Below, piece by piece: positions 51,417 to 60,607 of a DNA stretch of 64,000 nucleotides (position 1 is its first letter; each line of letters begins with the position of its first letter). The stretch spans positions 620,001-684,000 of the forward strand of contig JAIUOC010000001.1 of NCBI GenBank assembly GCA_020161265.1, written 5' to 3'. The notes beneath the pieces were generated by a model that worked only from the letters and a program-made list of their open reading frames with translations, did no database searches and was not told the DNA's origin. This DNA is from Chloroflexota bacterium (GTDB lineage: Bacteria; Chloroflexota; Chloroflexia; Chloroflexales; Herpetosiphonaceae). A program made the position numbers and the translations under genes.

Positions 51417-52760
51417 CTAGGGCAAAGCACGAAGTCGTAAGTTATCAAAGTAGACATCGGCACTACTGTTGCCAGCTAACACAAAACCATACGCTCCACC
51501 CGGGAACGCTGGCAAAACAACTTCTCCAAGATAGGTATCATTCCAATAGAGATGGGTCACCGCACCACGCTGGGCAATCACCAAGCGACCAGGGCCGAGG
51601 CCTGAACCAGAAGCCAAGAGCGTGGTCTGAGCTGCAAAGCGTTGTTGAAAAGCCCATGTTCCATCGGCGGCAATAATAAAGCGATAGTAATTATTGCCAT
51701 CGATAAAGCCCATCATCAAGCCGCCACTGCCACTGACCGCCTCAACATCAGCAGCCAAAACGACATTTTGGGCAGGTAAAGCTGGGCCAAACGACCAAAC
51801 CGAGCCAACCCCCGCAACCATCGTCATATGGTAGCGGCCATTGATAAATTCAAAATTCCAGTTGCCACCATTGCCAATTGGCCATGTCCCGCCATCCAAA
51901 TTATCAGTGACAAGAATCGGCCCACTCAGATCGTCTGGTAAGGGAGCAGGCGTATTGCTTGGCGCAGCAGTTGGTTCGCTGGTTGGGCTGGGTTCGAGGG
52001 TTGGCTCAATAGTCGGCTCGCTGGTCGGGCTGGGTTCGAGGGTTGGCTCAATAGTCGGCTCGCTGGTCGCCTCAAGCGTTGGCTCAAACGTTGGTTCAAC
52101 CACAACCCCTTCATCACTTGTTGCAGTTGGGTTGCTGGCAACCTCGCCCTCAACCGTGATAGTTGGTAGCTCAGCAGCGATTAATGCAGTTGCTGTCGCA
52201 TTGGGGTTGGTTGCGTTGGTATTTGAACCACCAAAAAACCAAACAGCCCCAACCAAGGCCGCAACGCCAACACTACCGCCAATAATCGCCACGGCCTTTT
52301 TGTTGACTGGGCGTTTGGCTTTGGCAGGTTGGTTGCGTTTTAATGCAAATTCAGCGCGATAGAGCAAATCGGCGCTATCACGATAAAAAGGATCAGCATT
52401 TTGAATTTGACGAAAAATATTAGCAGCACCAGCAAAATCATTGGCGCTCAGCAAACTACGGCCATGTTCGTAAAGCTGAGCCAACCGCTCAGGATTACCA
52501 ACTGGCTCAGGAGTTGCCGCTGCGCTCGGAGTTGCCCGCCGAACAGGCTTGTCTTTTTGGGTCAAACTATAGGCTTCGGTAATCGCTGAAGCTCGTTTGC
52601 GGGCATATTCTTGTTCGTTGGGGCTGGCACTGCTCCAACGATCAGGGTGATATTTAGCAATTTCTTGGCGATACGCCCGTTTGATTTCCTCTGGCGGAGC
52701 ACTTCGCGTCACGCCAAGCAGTTCATAGGAGTCAAGCTGTTCAAAATCGTACACGAGCAC
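51417..52760 (-). CDS. Membrane J-domain protein with external LamG-like domain
   Basis: A 447-aa protein. The J domain (about 9-70) has the HPD motif at residues 38-40 (KYHPDRW). A TPR-like helical stretch follows (about 85-135, LAQLYEHGRSLLSANDFAGAANIFRQI), then one membrane span near 153-175. A linker rich in Glu, Pro, Thr and Ser has two 14-residue repeats (EPTIEPTLEPSPTS). The C-terminal concanavalin/LamG-like domain (about 275-447) includes GNWNFEFINGRYHMTMV, NNYYRFIIAADGTW and HLYWNDTYLGEVVLPAFPGG. The J domain is predicted inside and the LamG-like domain outside. GTG 52760 starts it (GTG 52754 possible). Confidence 0.85.
   Translation of the reverse strand: MLVYDFEQLDSYELLGVTRSAPPEEIKRAYRQEIAKYHPDRWSSASPNEQEYARKRASAITEAYSLTQKDKPVRRATPSAAATPEPVGNPERLAQLYEHGRSLLSANDFAGAANIFRQIQNADPFYRDSADLLYRAEFALKRNQPAKAKRPVNKKAVAIIGGSVGVAALVGAVWFFGGSNTNATNPNATATALIAAELPTITVEGEVASNPTATSDEGVVVEPTFEPTLEATSEPTIEPTLEPSPTSEPTIEPTLEPSPTSEPTAAPSNTPAPLPDDLSGPILVTDNLDGGTWPIGNGGNWNFEFINGRYHMTMVAGVGSVWSFGPALPAQNVVLAADVEAVSGSGGLMMGFIDGNNYYRFIIAADGTWAFQQRFAAQTTLLASGSGLGPGRLVIAQRGAVTHLYWNDTYLGEVVLPAFPGGAYGFVLAGNSSADVYFDNLRLRALP
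51973..52068. repeat. 42-bp tandem repeat in the Pro/Thr linker
   Basis: Two near-identical 42-bp copies (51973-52014 and 52015-52056) and a 12-bp partial third copy encode the repeats EPTIEPTLEPSPTS. They may vary in number between strains. Confidence 0.8.
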
Positions 52761-52789
52761 TATCCTCTGTTCGCTGGTGGTTCTCGGCG

Positions 52790-52798
52790 ATTATACCA
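52790..52798 (-). promoter_or_regulatory. Extended -10 promoter of the J-domain gene
   Basis: Minus strand TGGTATAAT, a perfect TGn-extended -10 box, 29 bp before the GTG start at 52760. Confidence 0.65.
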
Positions 52799-52921
52799 TG
52801 CCGATCAAGATCATTGTGAAAATTTGGGCAATGAACTTAAATCAGTGTTACAGTTTAAGCGCAATGCCTCAATTCCCTAAGCCCTAGCATAGCACATCTG
52901 GTGCTGATTAAGTAGGAATAT

Positions 52922-53623
52922 ATGCCAAAAATATTAATTAATCTTGACCATGTTACAAAATCGTTTCAAGAAGCGGGCCAAGCGCGGCTGGTGCTGCGCG
53001 ATATCAACGCTCAAATTCAGCAGGGCGAAGTGATTGCCTTGCTTGGGCGTTCTGGTTCGGGTAAATCGACCTTGCTGAATATTTTAAGTGGCATCGATGC
53101 GCCAAGTTCAGGCCGAATTACGATTAACGACATTGAGCTAGGCCAGCTCAACGAGCATCAGCGCACGCTATTTCGACGGCAAAACATTGGCTTCGTCTTC
53201 CAATTTTTCAATTTGATTCCAACCCTCAGCGTCGAAGAAAATGTGCTGCTACCGCTGGAATTAGCAGGTCGATTAACTGCTGCTCAACGTGAACGCGCCT
53301 ATGAATTGCTGCGCCGCGTGCATCTCTTTGATCGTCGCCATGTTTACCCCGATAAGCTTTCGGGCGGCGAACAACAACGAATTGCGATTGCCCGTGCATT
53401 GGCTCACGACCCACTGCTGATTCTCGCCGACGAACCAACTGGTAATTTGGATGCCACAACCGGCCAAGAAGTGCTGAATTTGCTTGATGAGATGAGCCGC
53501 CAAGCTGGCAAAACCCTGTTGATGGTCACCCACTCGCTCGAAGTGGCTCGTCGCGCCGATCGGGTATTGAGCATGGTCGATGGGCAGTTGGTCGAACATA
53601 GCTTGGCTGAGGTCGAACTATGA
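52922..53623 (+). CDS. ABC transporter ATP-binding protein (LolD/MacB type)
   Basis: A 233-aa ABC ATPase. Walker [10 protein letters not shown] is near residue 42, the Q-loop region [22 protein letters not shown] near 100, signature [15 protein letters not shown] near 145, Walker [14 protein letters not shown] near 165 and [12 protein letters not shown] near 202. The LSGGEQQR and [10 protein letters not shown] blocks are typical of LolD/MacB-type exporters. ATG 52922 starts it, and the permease start overlaps its stop (ATGA). It drives a FtsX-type mechanotransmitter that moves lipoproteins, peptides or drugs across or out of the membrane. Confidence 0.93.
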   Translation: MPKILINLDHVTKSFQEAGQARLVLRDINAQIQQGEVIALLGRSGSGKSTLLNILSGIDAPSSGRITINDIELGQLNEHQRTLFRRQNIGFVFQFFNLIPTLSVEENVLLPLELAGRLTAAQRERAYELLRRVHLFDRRHVYPDKLSGGEQQRIAIARALAHDPLLILADEPTGNLDATTGQEVLNLLDEMSRQAGKTLLMVTHSLEVARRADRVLSMVDGQLVEHSLAEVEL

Positions 53624-56169
53624 AGTTGCTCTATCGCAGTAGTTTGCGTTATTTACTACGCCACCCCGCCCAGGTTTTGCTGGCAATTTTAGGTGTGGCC
53701 TTAGGCGTGGCGGTGGTGATCGCGATTGATTTAGCCAATGGCAGTGCCCAACGCGCCTTTATGCTTTCCACCGAGAGCGTCACTGGCAAAACCACCGATC
53801 AAATTCTGGCTGGGCAAAATGGCTTACCCAGCGATTTATACGCTCAGTTGCGCACTGAATTAGGCTTATCAGCGGTCGCGCCAGTGGTTGATCGCACAAT
53901 CAGTCTGCCCAATCAGCCAGGCCGTTCATTTCGTTTATTCGGCATCGACCCATTTGCCGAACAGCCGTTTCGACCCTATTTGGCAACGCTCTTCAATAAC
54001 CAGACCGATCTGCAAGCGCTGCTGACTGAGCCAAATACTGGCTTGATTTCGGCGCAAACTGCCCAAACTCTTGCTTTGACCGTCGGCCAAACCCTTGAAA
54101 CGCGGATCGACGGCCAGCGCCGCAACATTACGATTATTGGGTTGATCGCTGGAGGCGATCAATTAAGTCAAGAAGCCTTGGCCGATTTGATTTTAGTTGA
54201 TATTGCGACCGCGCAGGAGTTAGTTGGACAGCCGGATCGGATTAGTCGCATCGATTTGATTTTGCCCGAAGAGCAACGCAGCGCAATCCTTGAGCAAATC
54301 AAGCCGTTGTTGCCTGTTGATGCGACCCTGACGACTCCCGCCGCCCGCAGCGAAACCCTGCAACAGATGACCCGCGCCTTTGAACTCAATTTACAAGCGC
54401 TCAGTTTATTGGCCTTGATCGTCGGGGTTTTCCTGATTTACAACACCATGACTTTTTCGGTGGTGCAGCGGCGTGGTTTATTTGGCATTTTGCGCTCGTT
54501 GGGCGTGACACGGCGCGAACTATTCAGCCAAATTCTGATCGAGGCCGCCGTGATTGGCACCATCGGGGCAATTCTCGGGGTGCTATTGGGCATTGTGCTT
54601 GGTCGTGGTTTGGTGCGGCTGGTCACTCAAACGATCAACGATCTCTATTTCAGTGTCAATGTGCAAAATATAGCGATTGACAACATCCAATTAATCAAAG
54701 GCTTTGGGCTGGGTTTAGGTGCAACCTTGATTGCCGCCAGCATTCCAGCGCTTGAAGCCATGTTCTCGCCGCCGCGCACGGTGCTGCGACGTTCCTCAAT
54801 CGAAGAACGAATTCAACGGATTGTGCCCCGCTTGACCTTGGCAGGTTTAGGTTTAGCAGGTTTGGGCGTGGCTTTGCTGCAAATTCCATCGCGCAGCTTG
54901 TTCCTCAGTTTTTCAGCCATGTTTGGGGTGATCATTGGCTGTGCCTTGTTCACGCCATTTGTCACTTTGCAGATGATGCGGCTATTGCAAATTCCACTCA
55001 ATCGCATGTTTGGCTTGCTTGGTAAGATGGCTGCCCGTGATGTGGTTGCCGCCTTGAGCCGCACAGGCGTGGCAATTGCCGCCTTGATGGTTGCGGTTTC
55101 AGTCACGGTTGGCGCTGGCACGATGATTGGCTCGTTTCGGACAACGGTCGTGCGCTGGCTTGATCAATCGTTGCAGGCCGATGTGTTTGTGTCGGCTCCG
55201 AGTTTGAGCGCTAATCGTGCTGACACCCCGATTGATCTGCGCTTAGTAGAACAAATCGATCAACTACCCAGCGTTGCCTCGATGACAACCTTGCTGAACT
55301 TACGAGTCGAAAGTGAGCTTGGGCCAGTTCAATTAGCCGTCGCCAATTATCAAGATTCAAGTTTGAGTCGGCGGGCTTTGAGCTTTATCACCGATGCTGA
55401 GCAGGCTTGGCAAGGCTTCGCCGAGCAAGGCCAAGTTTGGGTTTCCGAGCCATTTAGCTATCGCTATGGCCGAGGGCTGGGCGATAACATCACCTTACAA
55501 ACCGAACGCGGCCCACAGCAATTTACGATCGCCGGCGTGTACTACGATTATGCCTCGGATCAAGGCTACATCTCCATGAATCGGCGTGATTTTGCCAAAT
55601 ATTGGGATGTTGATACGGTGCATTCTATCACAATTTGGCTGGCTGAGAACGCTGATAGTGCCACGACGATCAGTCAAATTCAGGCCTTAGCTGCGCCAAT
55701 TCAAGATTTAAAGGTGCAATCGAACCAAGCTTTACGCCAAAGCACCTTGGAGATTTTCGACCGCACCTTTGCGATCACAGCGGTTTTGCAGTTATTGGCC
55801 ACAATTGTTGCCTTTATCGGCATTTTAAGCGCCTTAATGGCCTTACAATTAGAACGAAGCCGCGAACTTGGAGTTTTACGCGCCAATGGCATGACCCCAC
55901 GCCAATTGTGGTTGAGTGTGCTCAGCCAAACTGGTTTAATGGGGCTAACCGCTGGATTATTGGCCTTGCCAGTCGGCTTGATTTTAGCAGTCGTGCTGGT
56001 GTATGTGATCAATAAACGATCATTTGGCTGGACGATGCAGCTGATTCTCGATCCCAACTTATTGCTGCAAGCCTTGATTGTAGCAGTTGTGGCAGCACTG
56101 TTGGCAGGTTTGTATCCAGCGTGGAAAATGGGGCGTACCTCGCCAGCGTTGGCGTTGCGGGAAGAATAG
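53620..56169 (+). CDS. FtsX-family ABC transporter permease
   Basis: An 849-aa permease with two FtsX-type halves. Span 1 is near residues 16-38 ([21 protein letters not shown]), followed by a MacB-like periplasmic domain (about 40-250). Spans 2-4 cover about 260-370, then a central span pair near 405-445 follows a fold duplication. A second extracytoplasmic domain covers about 500-700, and the last three spans about 720-840. It works with the LolD-type ATPase encoded just before. The substrate is not evident; in monoderm-like bacteria such pairs handle peptides, lipids or antibiotics. Confidence 0.92.
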   Translation: MKLLYRSSLRYLLRHPAQVLLAILGVALGVAVVIAIDLANGSAQRAFMLSTESVTGKTTDQILAGQNGLPSDLYAQLRTELGLSAVAPVVDRTISLPNQPGRSFRLFGIDPFAEQPFRPYLATLFNNQTDLQALLTEPNTGLISAQTAQTLALTVGQTLETRIDGQRRNITIIGLIAGGDQLSQEALADLILVDIATAQELVGQPDRISRIDLILPEEQRSAILEQIKPLLPVDATLTTPAARSETLQQMTRAFELNLQALSLLALIVGVFLIYNTMTFSVVQRRGLFGILRSLGVTRRELFSQILIEAAVIGTIGAILGVLLGIVLGRGLVRLVTQTINDLYFSVNVQNIAIDNIQLIKGFGLGLGATLIAASIPALEAMFSPPRTVLRRSSIEERIQRIVPRLTLAGLGLAGLGVALLQIPSRSLFLSFSAMFGVIIGCALFTPFVTLQMMRLLQIPLNRMFGLLGKMAARDVVAALSRTGVAIAALMVAVSVTVGAGTMIGSFRTTVVRWLDQSLQADVFVSAPSLSANRADTPIDLRLVEQIDQLPSVASMTTLLNLRVESELGPVQLAVANYQDSSLSRRALSFITDAEQAWQGFAEQGQVWVSEPFSYRYGRGLGDNITLQTERGPQQFTIAGVYYDYASDQGYISMNRRDFAKYWDVDTVHSITIWLAENADSATTISQIQALAAPIQDLKVQSNQALRQSTLEIFDRTFAITAVLQLLATIVAFIGILSALMALQLERSRELGVLRANGMTPRQLWLSVLSQTGLMGLTAGLLALPVGLILAVVLVYVINKRSFGWTMQLILDPNLLLQALIVAVVAALLAGLYPAWKMGRTSPALALREE

Positions 56170-56202
56170 CATTCGAGCACAGCCGTGCTCAAAAGGAGGC
56201 CA

Positions 56203-57666
56203 ATGAGCACAGAAAGCATCTTTGTAATTGCCGGAAGTTTGGTGCTGATTAGCATTGTGGTCAGCACCTTATCGGATCGCTGGGGGATTCCGGCCTTGGT
56301 GCTGTTTATGGGCATTGGAATGCTTGCTGGCTCTGACGGCCCTGGCGATATCAATTTCGATAATGCGGCAGTTGCTCAAGTTGTTGGGATTGTGGCGCTG
56401 ATTTATATTTTGTTCTCGGGTGGCCTTGAAACCCATTGGCATCGGATTCGGGCGGTTATTGGCCCAGGCTTATTGCTCGCCAACATTGGAGTAGTGATTA
56501 GCGCCAGTATGGTGGCGGCAATCGCGGTTTGGCTGTTTGATTTGCCGCCAGTTGTTGGCTTATTGTTGGGAGCAATTATTTCCTCAACCGATGCCGCAGC
56601 CGTGTTCAATGTACTTCGCACGCGGGGAGTACGCCTACCTGAGCCAGTTGAATCGCTGATCGAGCTAGAATCGGGCAGCAATGATCCAATCGCCGTGTTT
56701 TTAACGATTGGTCTGACGAGTTATCTGACCAGTAGCGGCCATTCGGTGGGCGCGTTGGCCATCGAATTTGTGCTCGAAATGGTTTTAGGGGTGGTGATTG
56801 GCGGTTTAGGTGGCTACCTAATCACATGGCTGATCAATCGGCTGCGCCTGCAAGATGGGCTTTATCCAGTTTTGACCTTATCGATGACGATTATGGTGTA
56901 TGGGGCGGCCATGTTGGTGCATGGCAATGGCTTCTTGGCGGTGTATGTGGCAGGTTTGGTGGTGGGCAATCGGCCAATTATCCACCGCCGTAGCTTAATT
57001 CGCTTTCACGAGGGGATTGCTTGGCTCATGCAAATTGCCATGTTCTTAACGTTGGGATTATTGGTTTACCCATCACAACTTGTTCCATTAATTGGCAAAG
57101 GCCTGTTGCTGGCAATCTTTTTGATGTTTATTGCACGACCAATCAGCGTGATTGTGGCACTCGGCTGGACACGCTTCAAGTTGCGCGAACGCTTGATGAT
57201 TAGTTGGGCGGGCTTACGCGGGGCTGTGCCAATTGTATTGGCAACATTTCCATTGATAGCGGGAGTGCCCCAAGCCAATGATATGTTTCATTTGATTTTC
57301 TTCGTCGTGCTGGCCTCAGTCACGGTGCAGGGAATCAGCATTGGCTGGGTAGCTGATCGGCTAAAACTCAATTCGCATGAGATTCAAATCAACAGCATGC
57401 CTTTGGATTTTATTCCTGAGATCAGCCCTGAGAGTACTGTTTACGAGGTGGTTGTGCCTGATGATGCTCGTTTAGCTGGACGCAACATTATGGAATTGCA
57501 ACTGCCACGCGGCGCGTTAGTCGTGTTGATTCGGCGTGGGCGCGAGACGATTGTGCCCAGCGGTAATACCCGCGTCCAAGCCAACGACAAAATTCTGATG
57601 TTGGCCGATCAACAGGCGCTTGAGGTGATTAACCAACGCCTAAATATTGCCAACCAAACTGCTTAA
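56203..57666 (+). CDS. K+/H+ antiporter of the CPA1 (NhaP2/CvrA) type with TrkA-C domain
   Basis: A 487-aa antiporter with 12-13 spans. The core motif GAIISSTDAAAVFNVLRTRGVRLPEPVESLIELESGSNDPIAVF (about 125-170) holds the ion-binding Asp residues (SSTDAAAV and SGSNDP). The C-terminal RCK_C/TrkA-C domain (about 410-480) has VYEVVVPDDARLAGRNIMELQLPRGALVVLIRRG. ATG 56203 with AGGAGG upstream is preferred to an in-frame start six codons earlier. It probably exports K+ or Na+ for volume and pH control. It lies 33 bp past the FtsX gene, in the same direction. Confidence 0.93.
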   Translation: MSTESIFVIAGSLVLISIVVSTLSDRWGIPALVLFMGIGMLAGSDGPGDINFDNAAVAQVVGIVALIYILFSGGLETHWHRIRAVIGPGLLLANIGVVISASMVAAIAVWLFDLPPVVGLLLGAIISSTDAAAVFNVLRTRGVRLPEPVESLIELESGSNDPIAVFLTIGLTSYLTSSGHSVGALAIEFVLEMVLGVVIGGLGGYLITWLINRLRLQDGLYPVLTLSMTIMVYGAAMLVHGNGFLAVYVAGLVVGNRPIIHRRSLIRFHEGIAWLMQIAMFLTLGLLVYPSQLVPLIGKGLLLAIFLMFIARPISVIVALGWTRFKLRERLMISWAGLRGAVPIVLATFPLIAGVPQANDMFHLIFFVVLASVTVQGISIGWVADRLKLNSHEIQINSMPLDFIPEISPESTVYEVVVPDDARLAGRNIMELQLPRGALVVLIRRGRETIVPSGNTRVQANDKILMLADQQALEVINQRLNIANQTA

Positions 57667-57677
57667 TGCCAAACACA

Positions 57678-57709
57678 GACCCCTTGCTCAACCATGTGGG
57701 CAAGGGGTC
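57678..57709. terminator. Bidirectional terminator
   Basis: GACCCCTTGC (57678-57687) pairs with GCAAGGGGTC (57700-57709) around a 12-nt loop, between convergent stops at 57666 and 57717. Confidence 0.8.
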
Positions 57710-57716
57710 AAATCGG

Positions 57717-58223
57717 CTATTGTTCGATGACGGTAATCGCTTCGGCAGGCGTTTTCTCGCCATACATCACCATCATCAAGCCCGGGAAATAGCGATTCAT
57801 CAAGTGAACCGATGGATAAATCGCGTTACGAATCCAAATAAAGGTCAGGGTTTCATCTTCAAAATCAAGGCTGCTCTTGAAGCGAACTTCACCATCGCTA
57901 AAATCAAGCTCGAAATTCCCAATATGTAAGCCATAGTTAGCACGAATCAAATATTCGGCTACCAACTGGCGCTTATCTTCAGGAACTTTCATCGGAGCGT
58001 AGGCATAAATTAATAATTGTTCTTGTTCAAGCTTAATTTGGGCCAAACAACGAATATCAACATTTGCGCCTTGATAATGCATGCGATAGGCTGGACGATC
58101 TTCGACACGTTGCGGAAACCAGCCATCTTCTTCAAGAAACAGCCCTAAAGTGCTGAAACCACGCCAGCCAGCGGCCTGTTCATGTTCTGGGTCAAGTTCA
58201 GGAGTGTATTCTGGTTCTTCCAT
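57717..58223 (-). CDS. YbjN-domain protein
   Basis: A 168-aa protein with a YbjN/sensory-regulator-like fold: FLEEDGWFPQRVEDRPAYRMHYQG, LLIYAYAPMKVPEDKRQLVAEYLIRANYGLHIGNFELDFSDGEVRFKSSLD. In YbjN proteins these blocks form a T3SS-chaperone-like fold with a proposed regulatory role. ATG 58223 with GAGGTGG upstream is chosen; the longer frame is rejected. A consensus promoter lies at 58283-58311. Its exact role in this organism is unknown. Confidence 0.8.
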   Translation of the reverse strand: MEEPEYTPELDPEHEQAAGWRGFSTLGLFLEEDGWFPQRVEDRPAYRMHYQGANVDIRCLAQIKLEQEQLLIYAYAPMKVPEDKRQLVAEYLIRANYGLHIGNFELDFSDGEVRFKSSLDFEDETLTFIWIRNAIYPSVHLMNRYFPGLMMVMYGEKTPAEAITVIEQ

Positions 58224-58282
58224 GAGCCACCTCGCATTGAGCATAACACACAGCAACGCTGTGCTACACCGGTTTCTTGCTT

Positions 58283-58311
58283 ATTATACCTGAGCAGATC
58301 GTGCATGTCAT
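58283..58311 (-). promoter_or_regulatory. Consensus sigma-70 promoter of the YbjN gene
   Basis: Minus strand ATGACA (58306-58311) and TATAAT (58283-58288) are separated by exactly 17 bp, 60 bp before the start codon. It is the best promoter in the window. Confidence 0.8.
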
Positions 58312-58440
58312 TGGTCTTTCTGCTGATACTCTAATGCCTGGCTGTGTCAAGGGCTGTCGCAGCACATTAGCACAAATAACCTAGAACAAGCACTGAAATC
58401 GCCAAGATCACAAAACATTAAAATTATATAGAGATTTTTA

Positions 58441-59037
58441 ATGATCGTCTATCAATCTACACTCCAACAAATTCGTTCAATTATCAAACACCAAGCAAAT
58501 TTTGATATTATCGATTTAATTCGAATTCAGAATATTGAATTAGCAGCAATTGATGCTATCCATCTGCCAATTATCCGCCAAATAATGCAAGACTATAGTA
58601 TCAACTTAAATGGATTATATTTATTCAAGCCAATTCATTTATTCACTAACAATTCAAATCTCGCCACACTAGCAGAATCAAGCCTGCTTGATCAACCGAT
58701 CAATCGGCCAAATACGATCATCGATAAACAAGACAGCGATTATACAATCTGGCTTGAATCTGAAGCTAGTACTGAAGAGTTTCGCGATCAATTTAATACC
58801 ACGCTTGATGCCATTAATCTGAGTGTAACGTTTGCCGATGGCGATGAGTTTGCATTTACGGTTGAAACGTTTGATTTCTTCTATCTTCAATTGAATAATG
58901 CTGATGAAAGAGACCTGTTTGAGTTTCCCGATATGTTGATCAGCAGTCTTGATCGGCCAACCATCGAACTGATGATTGCCGATATGATCGAGCAGCAGCA
59001 ATTCGATGATCGATTTTTAATCGTCAATCCTGAGTGA
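58441..59037 (+). CDS. Hypothetical protein, no recognised domain
   Basis: A 198-aa acidic, AT-rich-encoded protein. Predicted secondary structure alternates helices (LQQIRSIIKHQANFDIIDLI; EFRDQFNTTLDAINL) and strands (LSVTFADGDEFAFTVETFDFFYLQLN). A long acidic C-terminal helix (IELMIADMIEQQQFDDRF) follows. No signal peptide, membrane span or catalytic motif is seen. ATG 58441 has only a weak GAGAT upstream. It is convergent to a SUKH protein, with 12 bp between their stops. It could be an immunity or toxin-related protein by neighbourhood, but this is weak inference. Confidence 0.65.
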   Translation: MIVYQSTLQQIRSIIKHQANFDIIDLIRIQNIELAAIDAIHLPIIRQIMQDYSINLNGLYLFKPIHLFTNNSNLATLAESSLLDQPINRPNTIIDKQDSDYTIWLESEASTEEFRDQFNTTLDAINLSVTFADGDEFAFTVETFDFFYLQLNNADERDLFEFPDMLISSLDRPTIELMIADMIEQQQFDDRFLIVNPE

Positions 59038-59049
59038 ACCACTCGTTGT

Positions 59050-60534
59050 CTACTCAGAGCCAATGCCATATGGTCGCCATGCCGCAGGCCACGTATCACG
59101 TTCATAGAGATCATAGCCCTGAGGTAGATTGACCTGCGGATCGTAGCGTTGGCGAAGCAATTCAAGTTGTTGTTGATCGCAACGCCACCAGCCTGTTACT
59201 GAGTCAATCGCAATAACTCCTGTTTGATACGCGGCAAGCCAGATCCTAACCATTGCAGTGATCGAAGAATACTCCCGTTCCATCGATGGATCTTGCACAA
59301 AATGCAGCAGCACGAGGGTTTGATCGGTTGGTTGATCGGCGAGCGGAATATAACGTGTATCGTTGCCTTGACCAATTGGAAACCAAACCGCGCACCAAGT
59401 AAATTCGACTCCAAGGAGTAGCGCATCACGATAGGCCGCAAGAGCTTCTTCCAGTGGCAGGAAATCAGGGTCACCAAATAATTCCATCCCATTTGCAGTT
59501 CCATTATGCCAGCGATAGAGCGTCGCTACATCATCGGGCAGTTGTAACGGCGCAAGTAGCACATTTAATCGATCAATTTGGTCTTCGGTAACGCCAGGCC
59601 GAAGTTGGCCATAAAGATCAGGGGCATGCTGTTCCAAAAATGTATCAAGCTCAGCAAGCAGTTGCATAAGCGGTTGTTGATCAGTTGATACACGCCGATT
59701 TGGCGCTGGGCGTATAGGAGTATCTGCGGAAAGATCGGTTACTGCTGCACTCCGCTGACCCCAATAAATTCGCCAGTTTTCGATACTGCGGCGAAGTTCA
59801 GCACTGCCCCGCTCATAGAGCAATGCTTGAAGCGTTAGGTCTGTTACAGTGGAACTCATCCAAAAGGCCGGGCGTGAAGAATAATCAACCTGGGTAAAAT
59901 GCGGGTAATCAAGTAAATACGCTGGGCAGGTAGTCAGGGCATGATGTTGGACTAACCAAAGATCCGATTTGGGATCAGCTGTACGAAAAAAGAGTAATAC
60001 AAAGCACATTTGTGCTTTAAAAGGTTGCGGGATAATCTGAATTCCGTCAACTCTAAAACGATGATACACATGGGGCAAAGTCAAGATCGCCGCATAAAGC
60101 CGCTCTGCCTCAATCGCATTACGCGGAACTTCCAAGGGGAACAAAAAAGCCCACTCAACCTGCTCCAATAAACCATCATCAAAGGTGCGAAGCTGAATCA
60201 GCGTATCAAGATAGACCAGCGGAATGAGGAGCGTTGCTATCGTTGTAAATAATCCAGCGATCATGGCTTGTTCATTCCGTGAGGGAGCCTGTTTAAGCAA
60301 ATCAGACAGATATGTATCCAGCTCAGGCAGCCAAATAGGCACATCCGATAGGGGCAAATTTTTCAAAATATGGCGATTAATTTTTGCCATCAATCGGGGA
60401 TTGAGGCTCCATTTAGCTTCTATCGTGGTAACGATCAGTCGTCGTTCGGTTGGACTGATCGCCAATCCTACCCGATTCCAATCATCAAGAATCTGATCAA
60501 TGAACGGGACGAGGGCTGGTGGTAGCTCAAACAT
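59050..60534 (-). CDS. Protein with C-terminal SUKH (SMI1/KNR4) domain
   Basis: A 494-aa protein. The N-terminal 270 residues are helical (for example FIDQILDDWNRVGLAISPTERRL; PLVYLDTLIQLRTFDDGLLEQVEWAFLFPLEVP) and have no family I recognise. The C-terminal part (about 285-480) is a SMI1/KNR4 domain: LRPGVTEDQIDRLNVLLAPLQLPDDVATLYRWHNGT, FLPLEEALAAYRD, WFPIGQGNDTRYIPL, VLLHFVQDPSMEREYSSI. SUKH domains frequently act as immunity proteins against secreted nuclease toxins, but a long N-terminal fusion is uncommon. ATG 60534 has AGGAG 7 nt upstream. Confidence 0.85.
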   Translation of the reverse strand: MFELPPALVPFIDQILDDWNRVGLAISPTERRLIVTTIEAKWSLNPRLMAKINRHILKNLPLSDVPIWLPELDTYLSDLLKQAPSRNEQAMIAGLFTTIATLLIPLVYLDTLIQLRTFDDGLLEQVEWAFLFPLEVPRNAIEAERLYAAILTLPHVYHRFRVDGIQIIPQPFKAQMCFVLLFFRTADPKSDLWLVQHHALTTCPAYLLDYPHFTQVDYSSRPAFWMSSTVTDLTLQALLYERGSAELRRSIENWRIYWGQRSAAVTDLSADTPIRPAPNRRVSTDQQPLMQLLAELDTFLEQHAPDLYGQLRPGVTEDQIDRLNVLLAPLQLPDDVATLYRWHNGTANGMELFGDPDFLPLEEALAAYRDALLLGVEFTWCAVWFPIGQGNDTRYIPLADQPTDQTLVLLHFVQDPSMEREYSSITAMVRIWLAAYQTGVIAIDSVTGWWRCDQQQLELLRQRYDPQVNLPQGYDLYERDTWPAAWRPYGIGSE

Positions 60535-60607
60535 TTTGCTTCTCCTAGAAATTAGAACATCTCTCAATAACTGATAATTGTGGGCACAGATGTTTCACAT
60601 CAAATAA

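Noticed and set aside
55701-56354. Minus-strand open frame (217 codons)
   Set aside because: Antisense to the FtsX gene and the start of the antiporter, with low-complexity Ile/Lys/Thr composition.
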